This document shows, piece by piece, positions 26,192 through 35,693 of a stretch of 64,000 nt of DNA. The stretch's first letter is position 1. Every line of letters begins with the position of its first letter. The notes beneath the pieces were generated by a model that saw only the letters and a list, made by a program, of their open reading frames with translations, was not told where the DNA came from and ran no database searches. A program made the position numbers and the translations under genes. The DNA is from Mesorhizobium sp. (GTDB lineage Bacteria > Pseudomonadota > Alphaproteobacteria > Rhizobiales > Rhizobiaceae): assembly GCF_004962245.1 (NCBI RefSeq), contig NZ_SUHQ01000009.1:62001-126000 (forward strand), read 5' to 3'.

Positions 26192-27286
26192 TCAGCCGCG
26201 TCCGGGAAACATCGCTTTCAGGCCGTCGCGCGACGCCTTGGCGACGCCGCGCTCGGTGATCAATCCGGTGACCAGCCGCGCCGGCGTTACGTCGAAGGCT
26301 GGATTTGCCGCGGGCGTCGTCTCCGGCGAAATGCGGACCTGCGCAATCTCGCCATTCGCTGTCTTGCCCCAGACCAGCGAGACCTCGTCGCTGGAGCGCT
26401 GTTCGATCGGGATTTCGGCCAGACCGTCACCCACCGTCCAGTCGATGGTCGGCGAGGGCAGCGCGACATAGAACGGCACGTCGTTGTCGGCGGCGGCCAG
26501 AGCCTTCAGATAGGTGCCGATCTTGTTGCAGACGTCGCCGTCGGCGGTGGTGCGGTCGGTGCCGACGATGACCATGTCGATCTGGCCACGCTGCATCAGA
26601 TGGCCGCCGGCATTGTCGACGATCAGCGTGTGCGGCACGCCGTGGCCGGCCATCTCCCATGCGGTCAACTGGGCGCCCTGGTTGCGCGGGCGCGTTTCGT
26701 CGACATAGACGTGAACGGGAATGCCGGCTTCAACAGCCAGATAGATCGGCGCGGTGGCGGTGCCGTAGTCGACGGTGGCCAGCCAGCCGGCGTTGCAGTG
26801 GGTCAGAATGTTGACCGGCTCCCCCGGCTGCTTGCACGCCGCGATCTCCTTGATGATTTTCAGCCCATTGACGCCGATGGCGCGGTTGAGGCCAACATCC
26901 TCATCGGCGATTTCGCCGGCGCGCCGGTAGGCGGCGTCAGTGCGTTGCCCAGGCGGAAGCGGCCGCAGGACGTTTCGCATTTCATCGAGCGCCCAGCGCA
27001 GATTGATCGCGGTCGGGCGCGTTTCGTGCAAGATCTCCCAGACGCCGTCGAGCGCTGCATCCGAAGGGTCGTCGGCCATTTGCATGGCGACGCCGTAAGC
27101 GGCGGTGACGCCGATCAGCGGCGCGCCGCGCACCCACATGTCGCGGATCGCCGTTGCGATGCCGGCCACGGTATCGACCTTTTCCACGCGGAAATCATGC
27201 GGCAGCCAGCGCTGGTCGATGATCTCCACCGAACGCCCGTCGTCGCTCAGCCAGATGGTGCGATAGTGGCGGTCGCCGACGTTCAA
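26192..27286 (-). CDS. mtnA: S-methyl-5-thioribose-1-phosphate isomerase family (MtnA/DrdI-like)
   Basis: A 364-residue aldose-ketose isomerase of the eIF2B-related MtnA family. The catalytic cysteine is in [18 protein letters not shown] and the catalytic aspartate in [31 protein letters not shown] near residue 52 is also typical. It would convert a 5-substituted ribose 1-phosphate to the ribulose 1-phosphate. It overlaps the kinase gene by four bases (ATGA). Because a transporter and a ribulose-1-phosphate-type aldolase are adjacent, the physiological substrate may be 5-methylthioribose or 5-deoxyribose taken up from outside. Confidence 0.85.
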   Translation of the reverse strand: MNVGDRHYRTIWLSDDGRSVEIIDQRWLPHDFRVEKVDTVAGIATAIRDMWVRGAPLIGVTAAYGVAMQMADDPSDAALDGVWEILHETRPTAINLRWALDEMRNVLRPLPPGQRTDAAYRRAGEIADEDVGLNRAIGVNGLKIIKEIAACKQPGEPVNILTHCNAGWLATVDYGTATAPIYLAVEAGIPVHVYVDETRPRNQGAQLTAWEMAGHGVPHTLIVDNAGGHLMQRGQIDMVIVGTDRTTADGDVCNKIGTYLKALAAADNDVPFYVALPSPTIDWTVGDGLAEIPIEQRSSDEVSLVWGKTANGEIAQVRISPETTPAANPAFDVTPARLVTGLITERGVAKASRDGLKAMFPGRG

Positions 27287-28554
27287 ATGCTGCTCTCCCG
27301 TTCGATCAGCGCGGCCAGCGTGTTGACCTCGTCGATGCTGTGAATCTGGCGCCGGTTGACGGCGATGTGGCGGCCGAATTTCAACGCCTTTGCCTCACAT
27401 GTGGCGCGCAAATCCTCGTCGGCAATGGTCTCGAAATCGGCGTTGTGGGCGAGGCCCAGAATGCGCCGGTGAACCTCGACGCCGGCAAAACCCAACATGT
27501 CGGTCCAGATCGAATGCAGCATGTGGTCGAGCGCCTGCTCGGCGCCAAGCCTGTCGCCCTGATCCTCGAACAGGCTCTTCTGGTAGAGCATGCCGGTGCG
27601 CTCGGTTCGCCACAGATGCGAGAACTCGGTGCGGAACACCGACCATGTCTCGACCGTCACATCGAGCAGATAGGCGCGCATGGCGTCGCGCATTCCGTTC
27701 TGCTCATGTCCGCGCTGCGAGAAGAACGCCATCCAGAAATTGGCGAGCAGCATGCCGACGTCGAAGGCGATCGGGCCGTAGAAGGCGAATTCGGGATCGA
27801 TCATCCGCGTTTCTGAGTCGGTGACCATGATCGAGCCGGAATGCAGGTCGCCGTGCAGCAGCGTCTCCGCATTGGCCGCGAAGATGTGCTTCAGCCGCTG
27901 CGCCTCGACCTTGAGGTCACGGTCGGCGCGCAACTCCGCGACGGTGCGATCGAGCTGCGGGCTCGTATGCCGGTTCATCTTGGCATCGAAATACGGGTCG
28001 GAGAAAACCAGGTTCTCGGTGATGTCGCAAAGCTCGACATTGTCGGCGAACAGCGCCAGATCGGCCTTGCGGTCCTTGGTCGCCATATGCAGATCGGAGC
28101 CGCGGAACAGGGTGCGAGCCATGAACAGGCCTATGTCTTTGGCGATGTTGGGGAGCTGGCGGCCTTCGATCAGCGCGCGCCGCAGGATGATATGCGGCGA
28201 CAGATACTCCATAATGATGAGCGCCTGGCCTTCGTCGAAGTGATAGATCGCCGGCACCGAACCGGGCGCCCGTGCCTCCTGACGTATCAGCGCGTGATAC
28301 TCGAAGAAGGAGCGCTTCAGCGGCAGCGGCCAGCTGTCGCCGACCAGGCGAACATAGGGCAGGGCCTGCTTGACGATGGCGGTACCCGTGGCGCCCTCGA
28401 CGATGAAGACCAGGTTCAGATTGCCGTCGCCGACCTCGCGGACCTTCCAGCGGCTTGTGTCCTTGCCGATACGCGAACACAGCGCCTCGTTGGCGCCGAG
28501 GCGTGCCGCCAACGTCTCGACCGACAGTGCTTCGAACGGCAATTTCCCAGTCAT
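27283..28554 (-). CDS. mtnK: S-methyl-5-thioribose kinase family (MtnK)
   Basis: A 423-residue kinase of the choline/aminoglycoside kinase-like fold. The catalytic loop [13 protein letters not shown] and the metal motif [16 protein letters not shown] are intact, and [10 protein letters not shown] lies in the ATP-binding N-lobe. Family length is about 400-425. It phosphorylates C1 of methylthioribose or a related 5-deoxy sugar. The ATG at 28554 is chosen because GGGAGG lies six bases upstream; the GTG at 28560 has no spacing. It is divergent from the ABC transporter and shares its operator. Confidence 0.85.
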   Translation of the reverse strand: MTGKLPFEALSVETLAARLGANEALCSRIGKDTSRWKVREVGDGNLNLVFIVEGATGTAIVKQALPYVRLVGDSWPLPLKRSFFEYHALIRQEARAPGSVPAIYHFDEGQALIIMEYLSPHIILRRALIEGRQLPNIAKDIGLFMARTLFRGSDLHMATKDRKADLALFADNVELCDITENLVFSDPYFDAKMNRHTSPQLDRTVAELRADRDLKVEAQRLKHIFAANAETLLHGDLHSGSIMVTDSETRMIDPEFAFYGPIAFDVGMLLANFWMAFFSQRGHEQNGMRDAMRAYLLDVTVETWSVFRTEFSHLWRTERTGMLYQKSLFEDQGDRLGAEQALDHMLHSIWTDMLGFAGVEVHRRILGLAHNADFETIADEDLRATCEAKALKFGRHIAVNRRQIHSIDEVNTLAALIERESSI

Positions 28555-28610
28555 CCTCACCCTCCCGTCTTATACGCTGCCGATCATAATGGAGCCGTGG
28601 CGGTTGGGCC

Positions 28611-28673
28611 AAGCTAGGAAGCCCTCTGGCAATTGTCAATCGTATTGACAATTGCTGACGTAGCTCATAGCGT
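28611..28673. promoter_or_regulatory. Palindromic operator covering two divergent promoters
   Basis: A perfect inverted repeat with 12-bp arms, GCAATTGTCAAT at 28629-28640 and its complement at 28644-28655, spaced by CGT. Each arm contains a consensus -35 TTGACA: rightwards at 28645-28650 with TAGCGT 17 bases on (28668-28673), leftwards at 28639-28634 with TAGCTT 17 bases on (28616-28611). One bound dimer would cover both -35 elements and control mtnK-mtnA and the ABC operon together. The likely binder is the SorC-type regulator at 34595-35560. Confidence 0.8.
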
Positions 28674-28692
28674 CACGGCCAGGGAGGAACGA

Positions 28693-30219
28693 ATGGGCAA
28701 TGATGCCGTGTTCCGCGTGGACGGCCTGAGGAAATCCTTTGGCCATATCGAGGTGCTGGGCGGCGTCTCGCTCGATTTGCATGCCGGCGAAGTAACCGTG
28801 CTGATGGGCGCCAACGGCGCCGGCAAATCCACCCTCGTCAAGATCATCAGCGGCGTCTACGAGCGCGGCGGCGGTACGATGCAGCTTGTCGGCCAAGACT
28901 TCGCGCCCCAGGAGTTTGCGCCAAACACGCCGGCGGAGGCGATCCGCGCCGGCGTCGTCACCGTCCATCAGAACATCAATGACGGTGTCGTGGCCGACCT
29001 CGACGTCGCCACCAATTTGACGCTCGACAGGTTGAGCGGCAGGGGCGCGCCGACGCTGTTCAATCCAGGCCGGGTCCGCAGCGAGGCAAAGGCGGTTGCC
29101 GATCGCATGGGGCTGGCCATCGACCTGAAAGCCCGGATCAGCGATCTCTCGCTGGCCGACCGCCAGATGGTGGCGATAGCCCGCGCCATGGCGCACCAGC
29201 CGAAAGTGCTAATCCTCGACGAGCCGACCTCCTCTTTGTCCAGCGCCGAGGCTGACCGGCTTTTCGCGCTGCTCGACAGGCTTCGCGAGCAGGGCGTCGC
29301 GATCCTCTACATCTCGCACCGCATGTCCGACATTAGGAGGCTTGCCGACCGGATCGTCTCGATGCGCGACGGCGTCATCTCAGGCGTCTTCGACCGCAAG
29401 CCGCTCGACTATGAAGGCGCGGTCAACGCCATGCTCGGCCGCAAGATCCACCTCGACCGGATCGTCGCCAGGAATTCCGCCAAACCTGTCCTGACGATCG
29501 ACGGGTTGCGCATTGCAGAAGGCGCCCGGCCGATCTCGCTGATGCTCGGCGACGGCGAGGTCGTTGCCGTCACCGGCCTCGTCGGCGTCGGCAAGACGGC
29601 GCTCGCCGAGACGCTGTTTGGTGTGCGCAAGCCGCTGTCCGGGACCATGGTGCTGAACGGAAAACCCTACGCGCCGGGGTCGACGGGCGAGGCGATCGCC
29701 GCCGGCGTGTTTCTCGTCGCCAAGGACCGGGCTGATAGCGGGATCGTCGGCGACTTCAATATTCAGGAAAACATCAGCCTGCCGTTCCACAAGCGGATGT
29801 CGCGTCTCGGCGTTCTCAAGCGTCGCCTCGAGCGCGCCACCGCCCGCCGGCAGATCCAGGAGCTGGGCATCGTCTGCCGCTCGGAGAAGGACGAAATGTC
29901 GGCCCTCTCCGGCGGCAATCAGCAGAAGGTGATGGTCGCCCGCTGGATGTCGCAGGCCGCAAAACTGTTCATTCTGGACGAGCCGTTCCAGGGCGTCGAC
30001 ATTTCGGCCAGGCGCGATATCGCGGCCAAGCTGCGGGCGAGCGCGAACGGCCGTGCGACGCTGCTGTTCGTCACCGAACTGGACGAGGCGCTGGAGACGG
30101 CCGACCGCATCCTGGTGATGTCGGAGCAGACAATCGTCGGCGAACATCGCAACGCCGACATCGATCTCGAGCGCCTGCTGGCCGAGGTGGCGGGCGGGCC
30201 GTTGCACAGCGCGGCGTGA
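28693..30219 (+). CDS. Ribose-type ABC transporter ATP-binding protein (mtn locus)
   Basis: A 508-residue protein with two ABC domains. Domain 1: Walker A GANGAGKST (39-47), signature ISDLSLADRQMVAIARA (variant), Walker B LILDEPTSSLS. Domain 2: degenerate LVGVGKTALAE loop, LSGGNQQKVMVARWM and LFILDEPFQGVD. ATG at 28693 has AGGGAGGA five bases upstream; the longer frame from 28633 would start inside the operator. It powers the importer formed with the next two genes. Confidence 0.9.
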   Translation: MGNDAVFRVDGLRKSFGHIEVLGGVSLDLHAGEVTVLMGANGAGKSTLVKIISGVYERGGGTMQLVGQDFAPQEFAPNTPAEAIRAGVVTVHQNINDGVVADLDVATNLTLDRLSGRGAPTLFNPGRVRSEAKAVADRMGLAIDLKARISDLSLADRQMVAIARAMAHQPKVLILDEPTSSLSSAEADRLFALLDRLREQGVAILYISHRMSDIRRLADRIVSMRDGVISGVFDRKPLDYEGAVNAMLGRKIHLDRIVARNSAKPVLTIDGLRIAEGARPISLMLGDGEVVAVTGLVGVGKTALAETLFGVRKPLSGTMVLNGKPYAPGSTGEAIAAGVFLVAKDRADSGIVGDFNIQENISLPFHKRMSRLGVLKRRLERATARRQIQELGIVCRSEKDEMSALSGGNQQKVMVARWMSQAAKLFILDEPFQGVDISARRDIAAKLRASANGRATLLFVTELDEALETADRILVMSEQTIVGEHRNADIDLERLLAEVAGGPLHSAA

Positions 30220-30256
30220 AGGCGGGGCAGACAATGGGACGTGGAATGGAGCAGGC

Positions 30257-31276
30257 ATGAGTTCGGGTTGGGTAAGGATGGCAGCGCCGCGTGACCATGC
30301 CATCCGCTATGGCTTCATCGTCCTGCTGTTCGGGTTGATCGGCTATTTCGCCATCGCCGCCGACGGCTTCGTCTCGCCGCAGAGTGCGGTTTTCATCTTC
30401 CAGTCGGTTGCCATCACCGGCGTGCTGGCGCTCGGCGTCACCGCCACCCTGGTCGTCGGCGGCTTTGACCTGTCGATCGGCTCCGTCGCCACCAGCGCCA
30501 TGATGGCGGCTGCCTATGTCATGGTGGTGCTGGAGCAGAACGCCGTCGTCGCGGTCGTCGCCTGTCTCCTGATCGGTGCCGTCGTCGGCCTCATCAATGG
30601 CTGGCTGATCGTCTATATGCGCGTGCCGGACCTTCTGGCGACGCTCGGCATGATGTTCCTGCTCGTCGGCTTGCAGCGCATTCCGACCGAAGGCCGCTCG
30701 ATCGCCACCGGCATGACGATGCCCGACGGCTCGGTCGCCAACGGCACGTTCGGCGCCGCCTTCCTGGCGCTCGGCCGTCACCGCTTCGATTTCTTCGTCC
30801 CCAATCTCATTCCTGTGTCGGTCGTCGTCCTGCTCGTGCTGGCGGTGCTGATCTGGTTCTTTCTCGAATACACCCGTTTCGGACGCATGATGTATGCGGT
30901 CGGCAGCAACGAACGGGCTGCCGAGCTCGCCGGCGCGCCTGTCAAGGCATACAAAATCTGGGCCTACGTTATTTCAGGAGTTTTTGCCTCGATCGGCGGC
31001 ATTTTGCTCGCGGCCCGGCTTGGACGCGGCGACATCGCCTCGGGTAATAATCTCCTGCTCGACGCAGTGGCTGCGGCGCTCATCGGCTACGCGGTCCTCG
31101 GCGCCGCCAAGCCGAACGCCTTCGGCACGGCCGTCGGCGCGGTGTTTGTCGGCGTGCTGCTGCAGGGCCTGACGATGATGAACGCGCCCTACTACACGCA
31201 GGATTTCATCAAGGGCGTGGTTCTCGTGGTTGCCCTTGTCTTCACCTTCGCCCTTTCCGGCAGGGGCCAGAGATAG
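30257..31276 (+). CDS. Ribose-type ABC transporter permease (mtn locus)
   Basis: A 339-residue RbsC-family membrane protein with about nine or ten hydrophobic segments; VVGGFDLSIGSVATSAMM, LLATLGMMFLLVGLQRI and the EAA-like MYAVGSNERAAELAGAPVK are typical. It lies 37 bases after the ATPase gene. Its stop codon falls in a 15-bp tandem duplication. The imported sugar is unknown; the linked kinase and isomerase suggest a 5-modified ribose. Confidence 0.88.
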   Translation: MSSGWVRMAAPRDHAIRYGFIVLLFGLIGYFAIAADGFVSPQSAVFIFQSVAITGVLALGVTATLVVGGFDLSIGSVATSAMMAAAYVMVVLEQNAVVAVVACLLIGAVVGLINGWLIVYMRVPDLLATLGMMFLLVGLQRIPTEGRSIATGMTMPDGSVANGTFGAAFLALGRHRFDFFVPNLIPVSVVVLLVLAVLIWFFLEYTRFGRMMYAVGSNERAAELAGAPVKAYKIWAYVISGVFASIGGILLAARLGRGDIASGNNLLLDAVAAALIGYAVLGAAKPNAFGTAVGAVFVGVLLQGLTMMNAPYYTQDFIKGVVLVVALVFTFALSGRGQR

Positions 31277-31300
31277 GATTTCGACAGATAGGATTTCGAC
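31271..31300 (+). repeat. 15-bp tandem duplication at the permease stop
   Basis: AGATAGGATTTCGAC occurs twice in a row (31271-31285 and 31286-31300). The first copy carries the permease TAG; the second lies in the spacer before the binding-protein gene. Confidence 0.9.
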
Positions 31301-31337
31301 CGGCTGAAATTTGAGTTCAACAAGTGGAGGAAACAAT

Positions 31338-32393
31338 ATGAAGATCACAAGAAGACTTTTGGGGAAGGCAGCACTCGGGCTTGCCGGCGCCGCGCTGCTG
31401 ATGCAGGTCCCGGCGATGGCGCAGGACAAGCCGGCGCCGTTCGACAAGCCCGGCGCCGTCAAGATCGCGCTCGTGCGCTATCTCTCGACCGGTGACTTCT
31501 TCCAGGCCTATCTGTCCGGCGTCGAAGCGCAGGCCAAGGCGCTCGGTGTCGATCTGCGTGTTCTCGACAGCCGTCAGGACGCCGCCCTCCAGGCAGACAT
31601 GGTCGACCAGGCCATCGCGCTTGGTGTCCAGGGCATCATCATCCAGCACGGATTGACGGAATCAATGAAGGAAGCCGCCCAGCGCGCGGTCGACGCCGGC
31701 ATCAAGGTCGTCGCCTTCGACGTCAACGTCGAAAACCCCAAAATACCGCAGATCGAACAGTCCGACCGCGACCTTGCACGCCTCGCGCTCGAACAGGCGG
31801 TCAAGGACAATGGCGAGAGCTGGAAGGCCGGCTACGTCTATGTCGCCGGCATCGCGCCGCTCGACCGCCGCAACGAGACCTGGGTCGACTTCAAGAAGAA
31901 ATATGCCGGCATCAACGAAGCGGCGATGTTCGGCACGCTCGACAATCCAATCGCCAATTCCGTCGCCAACCAGGCTCGCTCGGTGCTGTCGGCAAACCCC
32001 GACATCAAGGTGATGTTCGCGCCTTATGACGAATTCGCCAAAGGGGTGAAGATCGCCGTCGACGAGGCGGGATTCAACAAGGACATCAAGATCTATTCGG
32101 CTGACATCTCGACCTCCGACATCGCCGCGATGCGCGAGCCCGACAGCGCCTGGGCGGCAACGGCCGCCACCAACCCGGCTGTCGTCGGCCAGGTCTCGGT
32201 GCGCGCGCTGGCGCAGCTCTTGGCCGGCGAAGACCCCGGCCACAACGTCATCGTGCCGCCGACGCTGATCACCCAGAAGGACCTCATCGACAAGGACATC
32301 AAGAATATGGAAGATCTGTCGGCCAAGCTGCCACAGTTCGCCCATGCCGATGTCGCGATGCGGGCCTGGATGCCGAACCCGAACGCGAAGTAA
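31338..32393 (+). CDS. Sugar ABC transporter substrate-binding protein (mtn locus)
   Basis: A 351-residue periplasmic protein with a signal peptide (RRLLGKAALGLAGAALLMQ, cleavage after AMA near residue 29). The mature domain is of the ribose-binding type: LVRYLSTGDFFQAYLSG, ADMVDQAIALGVQGIIIQHG and VMFAPYDEFAKG. ATG at 31338 has GGAGG seven bases upstream. A terminator hairpin follows the stop. The ligand cannot be read from sequence; a methylthio- or deoxy-ribose is suggested by the locus. Confidence 0.88.
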   Translation: MKITRRLLGKAALGLAGAALLMQVPAMAQDKPAPFDKPGAVKIALVRYLSTGDFFQAYLSGVEAQAKALGVDLRVLDSRQDAALQADMVDQAIALGVQGIIIQHGLTESMKEAAQRAVDAGIKVVAFDVNVENPKIPQIEQSDRDLARLALEQAVKDNGESWKAGYVYVAGIAPLDRRNETWVDFKKKYAGINEAAMFGTLDNPIANSVANQARSVLSANPDIKVMFAPYDEFAKGVKIAVDEAGFNKDIKIYSADISTSDIAAMREPDSAWAATAATNPAVVGQVSVRALAQLLAGEDPGHNVIVPPTLITQKDLIDKDIKNMEDLSAKLPQFAHADVAMRAWMPNPNAK

Positions 32394-32414
32394 GGTTCCT
32401 TCGCAGGCGCAAGG

Positions 32415-32440
32415 AAGAGCGGCTTTCGGGCCGCTCTTTT
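32415..32440 (+). terminator. Rho-independent terminator after the binding-protein gene
   Basis: A 9-bp stem AAGAGCGGC (32415-32423) with GCCGCTCTT (32430-32438), 6-base loop and a run of T (32437-32440). It lies 21 bases after the binding-protein stop and just before the convergent aldolase-SDR stop. Confidence 0.88.
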
Positions 32441-32456
32441 CGCGTCTGGACCGTAC

Positions 32457-34511
32457 TTACCTCAACGCCGCCGCGATGTTGCCGCCGTCCACCGTCGTCA
32501 CATCGGCGGTGGTCCGCTCGGCCAGCGCCTGATGCAGGAAGGCCTGGGCGACGTCTTCGGCCGTCACTTCCTGCCCGAGCAGGTTGCCGGACATGTATTC
32601 CTTCTCCGATACGCCGCGCGCCCCCGAACGGCTGGCGATCATGGCGTCGGTCAACAGCCCGGAACGGATGCGGTCGGCGTTGACGGCGTTCGAACGGATG
32701 CCATGGGCGCCGTAGTCGAGGGCATATTGCCTGGACAGGAACAGCGTCGCCGCTTTCGGGATGCCATAGGCGCCGAACTTCGGCCCCGGATTGATCGCCT
32801 GCTTGGAGGTGTTGAACAGGAGCACGCCGCCTGTGCCCTGTTCGAGCATGATGCGCACCGCGTTCTGCGCCGCCGACTGGTGGGCGAAGAAATTGAGCTC
32901 GAAGCTCTTGCGCAAGGTGGCGTCGTCGAGCTCGCCGATCCTGCCTTCCCAGGCCGCACCGGCATTCGAGACGAGGATGTCGAGGCCGCCGTAGACGGCG
33001 ACCGCCTTGTCGAACGCAGCGCGCATCTGCGCTGGATCGGTGATGTCGGCACCGATGCCGATCGAACTGTTGCCGGCCTTTTTTGCCGCCTCGGCAGCCC
33101 TTGACGCATCAAGATCGACGACGACGGCATGAGCGCCATTGTCGACGAACAGCTTTGCCGTGGCGGTACCGATCGCACCGGCGCCGCCGGTGACCAGCAC
33201 CACCTGGCCGGTCAGCGGCTTCGGCTTGTTGGAGGCGAGCTTGGCCTGTTCCAGCGACCAGTATTCGAGTGGGAACAGGTCGGCTTTGGACAGCGGGCGG
33301 AAATCGCCGACTGCCTCGGCGCCGCGCACCGCCTCGATCCACATTTCACCGACATCGGAGGCGATCTTCGCATCCTTCAGCGTTCGGCCATGGCCGAACA
33401 TGCCGAGGCCCGGCACCAGCGTCAGCCGCGGCATCTGGTCGAGCATCGTGCGCTTCACGTCGTCAAGTGCGTCATTGCTTTCGAAATAGGCGCGATAGTC
33501 CTTGGCGAATTGTTCGACGTGGCTGCGGATGACGGATTTGTAGCCGCCGATTTCATCCGCGTCGGGCGCCGGCAGCGCCATCGGTCCGGTCTTGATGCGG
33601 ATCGACAGGTCGGGCGTCGACACGCCGCGCCCGGCATAGTCGGCAATCTTTGCCGAATTGATGAAATCGACGATCGTGTCCGACGTTCGGAAATCGCTGA
33701 TCATGCGGTCGAAGCGGCCTTCGCCGCGCGCCACTGCCACCGCGCCGCGCAACATCGGCGCGATCTCCGCAGGCTTGGCCAGTCTGGCCGGCAAGGCTGC
33801 TTTCTCGGTGCGCGGCTTGCCGTGGCTGGCGATGAAATCCTCGGCGACGTTCACATAATGGATCATCCGATCGTAGGCCTGTTTGGCATCGTCGCCAAAG
33901 GTGAAGATGCCATGCTTGTCGAGGATCAGGCCTTCGACCGTGGGGTCGGCCTCGAAGACATCGGCCGCCGCCTTCGCCAGGTCGAAGCCCGGCATGATGT
34001 AGGGCACGAACCCCATCTTGCTGCCGAAGACCTTCTCGCTCAGCGCCTCGCTGTCGTCCTGGTCGACAATGGCCAGAATGGCGGTCGAGTGCGTATGGTC
34101 GACGAATTTATGCGGCAGGAAGGCGTGCAGCAGCGTCTCGACCGAAGGATTGGGTGAAGACGGGTCGATGAGGTTCACCCGCTGCAGGGCGACCATGTCC
34201 TCATCGGAGAGTCTCGTCAGCGACCGCGCCTTCAACAGGGCGCCGAGCTTGACCGCCGGCAGGCCTTGCGGCTCGATGACGCCCATGTCCCAGCCACTGC
34301 CCTTGACGCAGAGCACGTCCCATTCGTCGCCGACGAGGTCGACAGCTTTCGTCTTGCAGGATGTGTTGCCGCCGCCATGCAGGACAAGCCGCGGTTCGCC
34401 ACCCAGAAGCCTGGTCGTATAGACGCGCAGCGCCAGGTCGCGGGCCACACCCTTCTTTGCATAGTCGGCAACCAGCTTCTCCGCGTCGCCGTCATTCCAC
34501 AGGTTCTTCAT
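32457..34511 (-). CDS. Class II aldolase-short-chain dehydrogenase fusion (RhaD-like)
   Basis: A 684-residue bifunctional protein. Residues 1 to about 400 form a class II aldolase/adducin-type domain with zinc-ligand candidates H139 and H141 (VDHTHS) and H200 (DKHGIF). Residues about 430-684 form an SDR with TGGAGAIG (441-448), NAG (516-518), S569 and the YxxxK motif YGIPK (582-586). Such fusions in rhizobia cleave rhamnulose 1-phosphate to DHAP and lactaldehyde and oxidise the aldehyde. No rhamnose isomerase or kinase is seen here; MtnK and MtnA would instead deliver a 5-substituted ribulose 1-phosphate, so this enzyme probably makes DHAP plus a two-carbon aldehyde or its acid. ATG at 34511; the longer frame overlaps the regulator. 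Confidence 0.83.
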   Translation of the reverse strand: MKNLWNDGDAEKLVADYAKKGVARDLALRVYTTRLLGGEPRLVLHGGGNTSCKTKAVDLVGDEWDVLCVKGSGWDMGVIEPQGLPAVKLGALLKARSLTRLSDEDMVALQRVNLIDPSSPNPSVETLLHAFLPHKFVDHTHSTAILAIVDQDDSEALSEKVFGSKMGFVPYIMPGFDLAKAAADVFEADPTVEGLILDKHGIFTFGDDAKQAYDRMIHYVNVAEDFIASHGKPRTEKAALPARLAKPAEIAPMLRGAVAVARGEGRFDRMISDFRTSDTIVDFINSAKIADYAGRGVSTPDLSIRIKTGPMALPAPDADEIGGYKSVIRSHVEQFAKDYRAYFESNDALDDVKRTMLDQMPRLTLVPGLGMFGHGRTLKDAKIASDVGEMWIEAVRGAEAVGDFRPLSKADLFPLEYWSLEQAKLASNKPKPLTGQVVLVTGGAGAIGTATAKLFVDNGAHAVVVDLDASRAAEAAKKAGNSSIGIGADITDPAQMRAAFDKAVAVYGGLDILVSNAGAAWEGRIGELDDATLRKSFELNFFAHQSAAQNAVRIMLEQGTGGVLLFNTSKQAINPGPKFGAYGIPKAATLFLSRQYALDYGAHGIRSNAVNADRIRSGLLTDAMIASRSGARGVSEKEYMSGNLLGQEVTAEDVAQAFLHQALAERTTADVTTVDGGNIAAALR

Positions 34512-34594
34512 GTTCGTTTCGTCCGATTTGCTTTTGTTGTGAAACAGGAATGCCGCGACGCCTTGATGACAGGGCGCAGCGGTAATTGTGTTCT

Positions 34595-35560
34595 CTAGGC
34601 GAGCTTTTCCGCTGCCGGCCCGGCATGGTCGAGCAGCCGCCGCGCCATCCGCGCGCCGACCACGAGATGCGTGCACAGCCCACCTGCGATCGCCGCCACC
34701 AGCGGTTCGAACTTGCTGTCCTCCTGCACCACCACGAGACGCTTTTCGATCTTGCGCAGCGATGACAGCTCCGCCGAAATGATCCGCCGGTTGTAGCTGC
34801 AGTCGAGCGCCTTGCCTTGCGCGTCGATGATCTGCCCGGCGATGACGCCGGCAGCGCCGGCACGGCGCAGAACATCCATCTCGCTCGTCGTCAGCGCGCC
34901 GCATTTGACGACATGGCTGTCGGCGTCGACGGTGCCGACCGAATACAGCGCCAGGTCGCATTCACTGATGCCCGACAACTGCTCGCGGATCACCGGCTCG
35001 GCACGCAGGCTGCGCGCCAGTTCTTCCGTCGTCAGCACCAGCGGCGCATAGAAGTTGAGCCCCTTGGCGTTGAGCCGGCGCGCGATTTCCATGGTGCATT
35101 GGTCGGGCCGGTAGGAATAGGGGGCTCCGAGATTGCCGCAGAGCTGCACCACGGTAACATCCTGCAGGTCGGCATAGGACATGATGTCGGCGATCGTGTA
35201 GACGGTCCGCCCCCAGGCGACGCCGATGCGGTCGCCCTTCTTGACCAGCTCGAGAAAAACGCTCGCCGCCAGCACCGCAATGTCTGTCGAGGGATCGGCG
35301 ACAAGGCCGTTTTCCGGCGCGATCCAGACGGTTTCGAGCTTCAACGCGTCTTCGAGCTTGCGCGCCATGACGTCGTCGGTGAAAAGCTGCGTCGAGGTCG
35401 AGATGTTGACGATACCGGTCTCGCGCGCCTTGCGCAGATACATGGCGACCGAGGCTCGGGAAATCTTAAGCTGGCTGGCAACCTGGTCCTGGCGCAGGCC
35501 GTGGGCATAGTAGAGCCAGGCGGCCTTGTGAATAAGCTGTTCTGCCGGTCGGATCGCCAT
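34595..35560 (-). CDS. SorC/DeoR-type sugar-binding transcriptional regulator
   Basis: A 321-residue regulator: N-terminal HTH (LRQDQVASQLKISRASVAMYLRKA, spanning about residues 22-45) and a C-terminal SorC-type sugar-phosphate-binding domain (GDRIGVAWGRTVYTIAD, VVQLCGNLGAPYSY, LVVGARMARRLLDHAG). It lies upstream of the aldolase-SDR gene on the same strand with 83 bases between them. It is the only regulator linked to the mtn/ABC genes, so it is the likely binder of the 28629 palindrome; the effector is probably a phosphorylated pathway sugar (inference). Confidence 0.85.
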   Translation of the reverse strand: MAIRPAEQLIHKAAWLYYAHGLRQDQVASQLKISRASVAMYLRKARETGIVNISTSTQLFTDDVMARKLEDALKLETVWIAPENGLVADPSTDIAVLAASVFLELVKKGDRIGVAWGRTVYTIADIMSYADLQDVTVVQLCGNLGAPYSYRPDQCTMEIARRLNAKGLNFYAPLVLTTEELARSLRAEPVIREQLSGISECDLALYSVGTVDADSHVVKCGALTTSEMDVLRRAGAAGVIAGQIIDAQGKALDCSYNRRIISAELSSLRKIEKRLVVVQEDSKFEPLVAAIAGGLCTHLVVGARMARRLLDHAGPAAEKLA

Positions 35561-35572
35561 GCCATCTCCTCG

Positions 35573-35690
35573 CTGACATTATTCACGGCTCTCGACAAAA
35601 GTCAAATTGGGCGGAGGAGTCCGATCGCCTTTCGAGGAGCGCCTGTTGATAGGACGCAGGAATTTGAGCGATGAGCACTGATAATGTCAG
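35573..35690. promoter_or_regulatory. Two half-sites of a 10-bp inverted repeat upstream of the SorC gene
   Basis: CTGACATTAT at 35573-35582 and its exact complement ATAATGTCAG at 35681-35690 are separated by 98 bases, between the SorC gene and the toxin-antitoxin genes. SorC proteins are tetramers that can bridge distant sites, so a looped repressor complex is possible. It does not match the palindrome at 28629. Confidence 0.4.
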
Positions 35691-35693
35691 TAA

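Noticed and set aside
32457..34511. Rhamnose catabolic locus
   Set aside because: The RhaD-like fusion suggests it, but no rhamnose isomerase, rhamnulokinase or mutarotase gene is near; MtnK/MtnA are there instead.
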